Source of the DNA: Acidobacteriota bacterium
Lineage (GTDB): Bacteria; Acidobacteriota; Vicinamibacteria; Marinacidobacterales; SMYC01
Assembly: GCA_029263435.1 (NCBI GenBank)
Contig: JAJCXL010000308.1
Coordinates: 1-9,610 of the forward strand
Direction: 5' to 3'
Length of the DNA stretch: 9,610 bases
Translations under genes and position numbers: made by a program
The notes under the pieces: model-generated
Databases searched by the model: none
What the model was told of the DNA's origin: nothing
What the model saw: only the letters and a program-made list of their open reading frames with translations
Shown here: piece by piece, positions 5,753 through 9,610 of the stretch
Position numbering within the stretch: position 1 is the first letter of the stretch
Layout: every line of letters starts with the position of its first letter

Positions 5753-7899
5753 CGGAGACTCAAGCCGATCTCACCCGTCCTCGTATCTTGTTCATCGATG
5801 ACGAGCCGCTGGCGCGAGAAGCCTTCGCGCTCAGCCTCGCCGATCGAGGCTTTCTCGTCGATCTAGCCGAGAGTGGCGATGAAGCGTTGGGCCTCGTGAA
5901 TCACTACGAATATCCGGTCGTTGCGACCGACTGGCGCATGCCGCGCTTGGACGGTATCGAGCTCGTGGGAAGACTGCGTCCGACGTTGCCCGACGCGAGC
6001 TATCTGCTCGTGACCGGAGCGCCCGATGAGCTGGCCAGCGAGCCGGAGCGGAGCAGTCGGGTCGATGGGGTCATCGCCAAGCCATGGACGACCGACGCCT
6101 TGACCGCGGCCATCGAGAGAGCGTTTCAGCTCCATTCCAAGCGGACGGAGAGTCGGCTCATGCCGACGGAGGAGCCCGAAACGTGTCGAGTGCTCCTCGT
6201 CGAGGACAACCCCGGCGACGCGCTCCTCGTCACCAAGCAGCTCGACAAAGTGACTAGATCCGAGTACGACGTGGTTCACGTAGAGCGGTTGAAAGATGCG
6301 ACGGCTCTACTAAAGGAGGAGACCTTCCAAGTCGCGTTGGTCGATCTGTCTTTGCCGGACGCTCAAGGCATGGAGACGATCCGGGAGCTGATCTCCGTGT
6401 CCGACCACTTGCCGATCGTCGTTCTCAGCGGCTTCAATGACGAACCGCTCGCCATCGAGGCGGTTCAAGCGGGAGCTCAGGACTACCTGGTGAAGGGGGA
6501 GGCCGGCCCACGGCTGCTCCATCGCGCGATCACCTATGCGATCGAGAGAAAACAAGTCGCGGACCGATTGCAGTTTCTCGCCCATCACGACAGCCTGACG
6601 GGCCTCGCCAATCGAGCCCTCTTCCGAGAGCGCGTCAGTCGCGCGATCTCACACGCGCGGCGAACCGAAGAGCAGGTCGCGGTGATGTTTCTCGACCTCG
6701 ACCACTTCAAGGCGGTCAACGACTCCCTGGGCCACGACGTGGGAGATTTGCTTCTCGAGCGGGTCGCGGATTTTCTCCTGGAGTCGGTGCGAGAGATCGA
6801 CACCGTCGCTCGGCTCGGGGGTGACGAGTTCGCCATTTTGATCGAAAAGCTCGGAGAGGAGAACGACGCGCCGGTCGTGTCCCAAAGAATTCTCGACGCA
6901 CTCGCTCGGCCGATTGAGCTCAACGGACACGCGATCTCGATCTCGGCCAGCATCGGAATCTCTTTTTTTCCGGATGACGGAGACAGCCTCGGTCAGCTCC
7001 TCAAAGCTGCCGACGGCGCCATGTATCGGGCGAAGCAGAACGGCCGAAACGAGTATCAGCTCTTTAGCCGTGAGACGCATTCTCGCGTCGTGAAACAGTT
7101 CAACCTCGGCAACGAGCTGCGTGGCGCGGTGGCCCGGAAGGAGTTCGAGATCCACTATCAGCCGCAGCTGGACCTGCGCACGGGCTGGGTCTCGGGGATT
7201 GAGGCTTTGCTGCGGTGGCAGCATCCGGAGAAGGGCCTCATTGCTCCCGGCCAGTTCATCCCGATGCTCGAGGCGAGCGGACTCATCGTCGATGTCGGCG
7301 AATGGGTTCTCGATCAAGCGTGTCGACAAGTGCGTGAGTGGCACGCGGATGGGTTTCCCGACCTTCGACTCTCCGTCAACTTGTCAGCCAAGCAGCTCGA
7401 AAGCGGCGATCTGTTCGCGGCCGTGTCGCGCGCGATGGGGGACGGCGATGCCGGCTGGCTCGAGCTCGAGATTACCGAGAGCCTGTTGTTGAAAGACGCA
7501 GAGCAAACGGTCGAACTGCTCAAGAAATTGAAACGGCGCGGCGTTCGGATCTCCATCGACGACTTCGGTACCGGTTTCTCCTCTCTATCGTATTTGCGGC
7601 GCTTTCCCATCGATTGTCTCAAGATCGATCGCTCCTTCGTGGTGGATATCGAAGAGGCGCCGGAAGGCATTCGGTTCGCGACCGCGATCATCGCCCTCGC
7701 ACACCATCTCAACCTCGATGTCGTCGCCGAAGGCGTGGAGACCGCCAAACAGCTCTCGGTGGTGCGAGGGTGCGACGGTATTCAAGGGTTCTTGTACAGC
7801 AGGCCGAAGACAGCCGAAGATCTTACGGACTGGCTCCGCGATCTCGAGGTCGTCGACGTCTCCCGTCTACGAGGCGAAGGCGCGCCGGGGGCTGCCTAG
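5749..7899 (+). CDS. REC-REC-GGDEF-EAL c-di-GMP synthase/phosphodiesterase
   Basis: 716 residues, soluble. REC1 is about 12-125 (D17/D18, phospho-acceptor D61 in ATDWRMP, T89, K111). REC2 is about 147-262 (E152/D153, phospho-acceptor D199 in VDLSLPD, S227, K249). GGDEF is about 277-440 with an intact GGDEF at 357-361 and an RxxD inhibitory site (R348-D351) five residues before it, so it should make c-di-GMP and be product-inhibited. EAL is about 452-700: E485-A-L-L-R489, N544 in SVNLSAKQL, E574 in LEITES, D604/D605 in DDFGTGFSSL, K625 in LKIDRSF, and EGVET at 661-665. All are consistent with an active phosphodiesterase. The start at 5749 is chosen for GAGAGGAG at 5735-5742 and the ATGA overlap with the preceding gene; upstream in-frame codons belong to the other gene. 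It is the cytoplasmic output of the operon. Which activity dominates, and how the two receivers set it, cannot be told from sequence. Confidence 0.97.
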   Translation: MTETQADLTRPRILFIDDEPLAREAFALSLADRGFLVDLAESGDEALGLVNHYEYPVVATDWRMPRLDGIELVGRLRPTLPDASYLLVTGAPDELASEPERSSRVDGVIAKPWTTDALTAAIERAFQLHSKRTESRLMPTEEPETCRVLLVEDNPGDALLVTKQLDKVTRSEYDVVHVERLKDATALLKEETFQVALVDLSLPDAQGMETIRELISVSDHLPIVVLSGFNDEPLAIEAVQAGAQDYLVKGEAGPRLLHRAITYAIERKQVADRLQFLAHHDSLTGLANRALFRERVSRAISHARRTEEQVAVMFLDLDHFKAVNDSLGHDVGDLLLERVADFLLESVREIDTVARLGGDEFAILIEKLGEENDAPVVSQRILDALARPIELNGHAISISASIGISFFPDDGDSLGQLLKAADGAMYRAKQNGRNEYQLFSRETHSRVVKQFNLGNELRGAVARKEFEIHYQPQLDLRTGWVSGIEALLRWQHPEKGLIAPGQFIPMLEASGLIVDVGEWVLDQACRQVREWHADGFPDLRLSVNLSAKQLESGDLFAAVSRAMGDGDAGWLELEITESLLLKDAEQTVELLKKLKRRGVRISIDDFGTGFSSLSYLRRFPIDCLKIDRSFVVDIEEAPEGIRFATAIIALAHHLNLDVVAEGVETAKQLSVVRGCDGIQGFLYSRPKTAEDLTDWLRDLEVVDVSRLRGEGAPGAA

Positions 7900-7914
7900 A
7901 TACGGGCTTCCTAG
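7889..7914. repeat. 11-bp near-identical direct repeat spanning two convergent stop codons
   Basis: GGGCTGCCTAG (7889-7899) and GGGCTTCCTAG (7904-7914) differ at one base. The TAG of the first is the stop of the GGDEF-EAL gene; the CTA of the second is the complement of the stop of the minus-strand cytochrome fusion gene. Only 11 bases separate the two genes, and there is no hairpin with a T tract, so no intrinsic terminator is visible for either. Confidence 0.5.
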
Positions 7915-9610
7915 CGAAATGCGTCGGGGGACAGATCCGACTGCGACGCTCTCCACGCGTCGAAGCGCCGACGGAGCTCGATCACGGGGTTCGGCCCTTC
8001 GCGCGGGGTCGCATGCGAGATCGAGAGCCACGGCGCGGCGTCCGTTCCTTGGTCCGAGAGACCGATATCTGCCGCGGCGTAGGGCTCGTCGCTGCCGCGA
8101 GCGACGAGAATCATAGCGGTTGCGGCCGTCGAGGTGATCCCGTCTCGATGGCAACGGATGTCCCCGCCTGCCAATGAGCCGGCCTCGAGCCCGCGCATCA
8201 GGCGATCGGCCAACGTGTCGCGCCCGCTCGGATCGTCTCGGAGAAATGCTCGCAGCGTGTCCGTGACGACGGGCTCTCCGACGAGAGTGTTTCCCTGAGC
8301 GGTCACGGCCATCCCGAGGTCGGAGCGAATCCCGGCCCACTCGGACGTTTCGTCCCCAGTGAAACCGGCGATCGCGACGACGCCATCCTGGAGCGTGACG
8401 ACGCCGTACTGGCGCCGGGACGTGTCCTCATCGGCGGACGTTGCGCGATCGACCACTTCCTGGGCGTCCAGCCCCTCTCGCAGCGCGTCGAAGACGTTGT
8501 TTCGGTTCGTGAGATTCCAGGCTGCTTGAGTGGCGGCCACGCCTTTGCCCGGGACGAGCGCGGCGACCGCGTCACCGAACGTCTCCGGCACACAAGACGC
8601 CATCGCGACGCCGACGGCGCCGGTCTCGACGTCGATCGCGGCGACCGACCACGTGGTCATGTCGAGCTCCGAGTCGAGCGACGCGCTCGCACTCTCCGGC
8701 AGCGGACCGGACTCGGTGCGATAACCCTCGTCGAGCCAATAAAAGAAGCCTTCGTCCAGGATCGCGGTGCGCTCGAATCCGGCGGCGCGGAGGGCGTCGA
8801 CGACCTGTCCGCTCGCCGCATGTGGGCAGCCGCAGTAGGCGATGATCCAGGTCCCGTCCTTGGGAAGCTGGTCGACGATGGGGCTCACGTCGTCGTAGTA
8901 AGGCACCGGGATCGCGCCGGGGAGTCGCTCGATGAGCCAATCACTCGTCGTCCGGGCGTCCAGCAACACGAGTCGGGCGTTGTCGTCGAGCGCATCACGC
9001 ACCGCCGCCGCAGTGACGTATCGGCCTTCACGGAGCTCGAGCTCAGGGGTCTCGTTCTCCGGAAACCGGACGAACGTCATCTCTTCGACCGAAGGCGGCT
9101 GCAAATGAAGAGGCACGCTCGCGGGCTCCGCCTCGAACCGTCTCAAGAAGGCGACGACGTCGTCTAGCTGTGTTGCGTCGAGCGTCTTGTGGAATGCGGG
9201 CATCGGGGTATCGGTGCGGCCGTGGGCGACCGCGTAGCGGAGAAACGCATCGCTTACCTCACTGAGGAAGCTCCACCGATTCAAGCTCTGCGCGGAGTCG
9301 CTGCCTTGCGCCAACGTGCCGTGGCACATCGCGCAGTGCTCGGCGTAGACGAGCGCGCCCTGCTCGGGGTCCGCCTCGATGGGTGTCTCCGTCAACGGGA
9401 TCGCCGGGGCGCTCTGCCACCCGCGAATGTGCTCGACGATTTGCTCGATCTGAGCCGACGACAGCGGCCCGCCGAGGTCCTCGAGATAACCAGCCATGGC
9501 GGTCTGCGTCCGTCCCAGCGAGATCGCGAGCGTCAGCGCCTCGTCGGTGATCGTGCGCAGAAACTCTTGCCCGTTGAGCCGGGTCGCGTTGTCTGCCGCG
9601 TAGCCTTGGC
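7911..9610 (-). CDS. Diheme cytochrome c - rhodanese - DUF1028 fusion protein (N-terminus off right edge)
   Basis: The frame is open from base 9608 to TAG at 7913-7911, 565 visible residues; the start lies beyond the window. Visible residues 1-65 are the C-terminal half of one cytochrome c domain (LGRTQTAMAGYL, probable axial Met38). Residues about 79-158 are a second one with haem motif CAMCH (92-96) and probable axial Met136 in GRTDTPMPAF. The matching wording shows the pair arose by duplication. Residues about 192-299 form a rhodanese domain (VLLDARTTSDWLIERLPGA, active-loop Cys259 in AYCGCPHAAS, then the DEGFFYWLDEGY end). After a Ser/Glu-rich linker, residues 317-555 match DUF1028, an Ntn-hydrolase-like family (TTWSVAAIDVETGAVGVAMA, AATQAAWNL, AQGNTLVG, GLEAGSLAGGD). 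ATG 9497 is not a real start, since it is the axial Met codon. Haem attachment implies export. The combined reaction is unknown; electron transfer linked to sulfur or thiol chemistry is a guess. Confidence 0.9.
   Translation of the reverse strand, partial: QGYAADNATRLNGQEFLRTITDEALTLAISLGRTQTAMAGYLEDLGGPLSSAQIEQIVEHIRGWQSAPAIPLTETPIEADPEQGALVYAEHCAMCHGTLAQGSDSAQSLNRWSFLSEVSDAFLRYAVAHGRTDTPMPAFHKTLDATQLDDVVAFLRRFEAEPASVPLHLQPPSVEEMTFVRFPENETPELELREGRYVTAAAVRDALDDNARLVLLDARTTSDWLIERLPGAIPVPYYDDVSPIVDQLPKDGTWIIAYCGCPHAASGQVVDALRAAGFERTAILDEGFFYWLDEGYRTESGPLPESASASLDSELDMTTWSVAAIDVETGAVGVAMASCVPETFGDAVAALVPGKGVAATQAAWNLTNRNNVFDALREGLDAQEVVDRATSADEDTSRRQYGVVTLQDGVVAIAGFTGDETSEWAGIRSDLGMAVTAQGNTLVGEPVVTDTLRAFLRDDPSGRDTLADRLMRGLEAGSLAGGDIRCHRDGITSTAATAMILVARGSDEPYAAADIGLSDQGTDAAPWLSISHATPREGPNPVIELRRRFDAWRASQSDLSPDAFR
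8658..8670 (-). promoter_or_regulatory. Possible internal translation start for a stand-alone DUF1028 protein
   Basis: Inside the fusion gene, ATG (8660-8658) is preceded by GGAG (8670-8667) at a 6-base spacing. The ATG sits exactly where free-standing DUF1028 proteins begin, giving MTTWSVAAID. Translation here would give a 249-residue DUF1028 protein without haem or rhodanese domains. The GGAG is within GAG and CTC codons that are common in this genome, so chance is possible. Confidence 0.35.

Noticed and set aside
7338..8177. 279-residue plus-strand frame crossing the end of the EAL domain and the convergent gene
   Set aside because: It is an out-of-frame, extremely Arg-rich reading that overlaps two strong genes on both strands.
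8526..9167. 213-residue plus-strand open frame opposite the cytochrome fusion
   Set aside because: It is a mirror of the rhodanese/DUF1028 coding sequence; the composition is Arg/Asp/Gly-rich and no family resemblance was seen.
1..9610. Mobile elements, CRISPR arrays, tRNA or rRNA genes
   Set aside because: No transposase or integrase motifs, no regularly spaced repeats, and no cloverleaf or rRNA-like stretches were seen on either strand.

Overview
This is a GC-rich window from a Gram-negative bacterium: there is a TonB-dependent outer-membrane receptor, a periplasmic YfiR-family protein and an exported c-type cytochrome. GC content, the YfiR/CHASE8 signalling cluster and the multidomain cytochrome would suit Acidobacteriota, Myxococcota or a related environmental phylum, but nothing here fixes the phylum.

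Left part (1-1030): two divergent genes. The first runs off the left edge on the minus strand and encodes the N-terminal 74 residues of a PRC-barrel protein. The second, on the plus strand, encodes a divergent Fe/Mn superoxide dismutase with all four metal ligands and a probable TTG start. The ~205-base gap between them holds short direct repeats, a perfect 10-bp palindrome and small hairpins that could be operators. A ~140-base gap follows the SOD gene. It holds a candidate extended -10 promoter and a foldable element that could be a structured leader RNA for the next operon.

Centre (1171-7899): a tight five-gene plus-strand operon for envelope-to-c-di-GMP signalling. It encodes a TonB-dependent receptor, a YfiR-family periplasmic regulator, a membrane histidine kinase with a YfiN-like CHASE8 sensor and HAMP, a stand-alone Rcp1-type response regulator, and a REC-REC-GGDEF-EAL protein with both c-di-GMP active sites intact. 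The first two genes are 4 bases apart and the last four overlap (4, 14 and 4 bases). This looks like a rewired YfiBNR circuit. In Pseudomonas, YfiR restrains a CHASE8-HAMP-GGDEF enzyme directly; here the CHASE8-HAMP module is joined to a histidine kinase and the cyclase sits on a separate cytoplasmic response regulator. A plausible flow is: outer-membrane ligand or envelope state, then YfiR, then the kinase, then up to three receiver domains, then c-di-GMP synthesis or breakdown.

Right part (7911-9610): a convergent minus-strand gene, cut by the right edge, encodes an unusual fusion of two cytochrome c domains, a rhodanese domain and a C-terminal DUF1028 (Ntn-hydrolase-like) domain. Only the second CXXCH haem motif is in the window; the first domain is represented by its C-terminal half, including its likely axial Met. 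An internal ATG with a Shine-Dalgarno-like GGAG lies exactly at the start of the DUF1028 domain.

I see no tRNA, rRNA, CRISPR array, insertion sequence or convincing intrinsic terminator.
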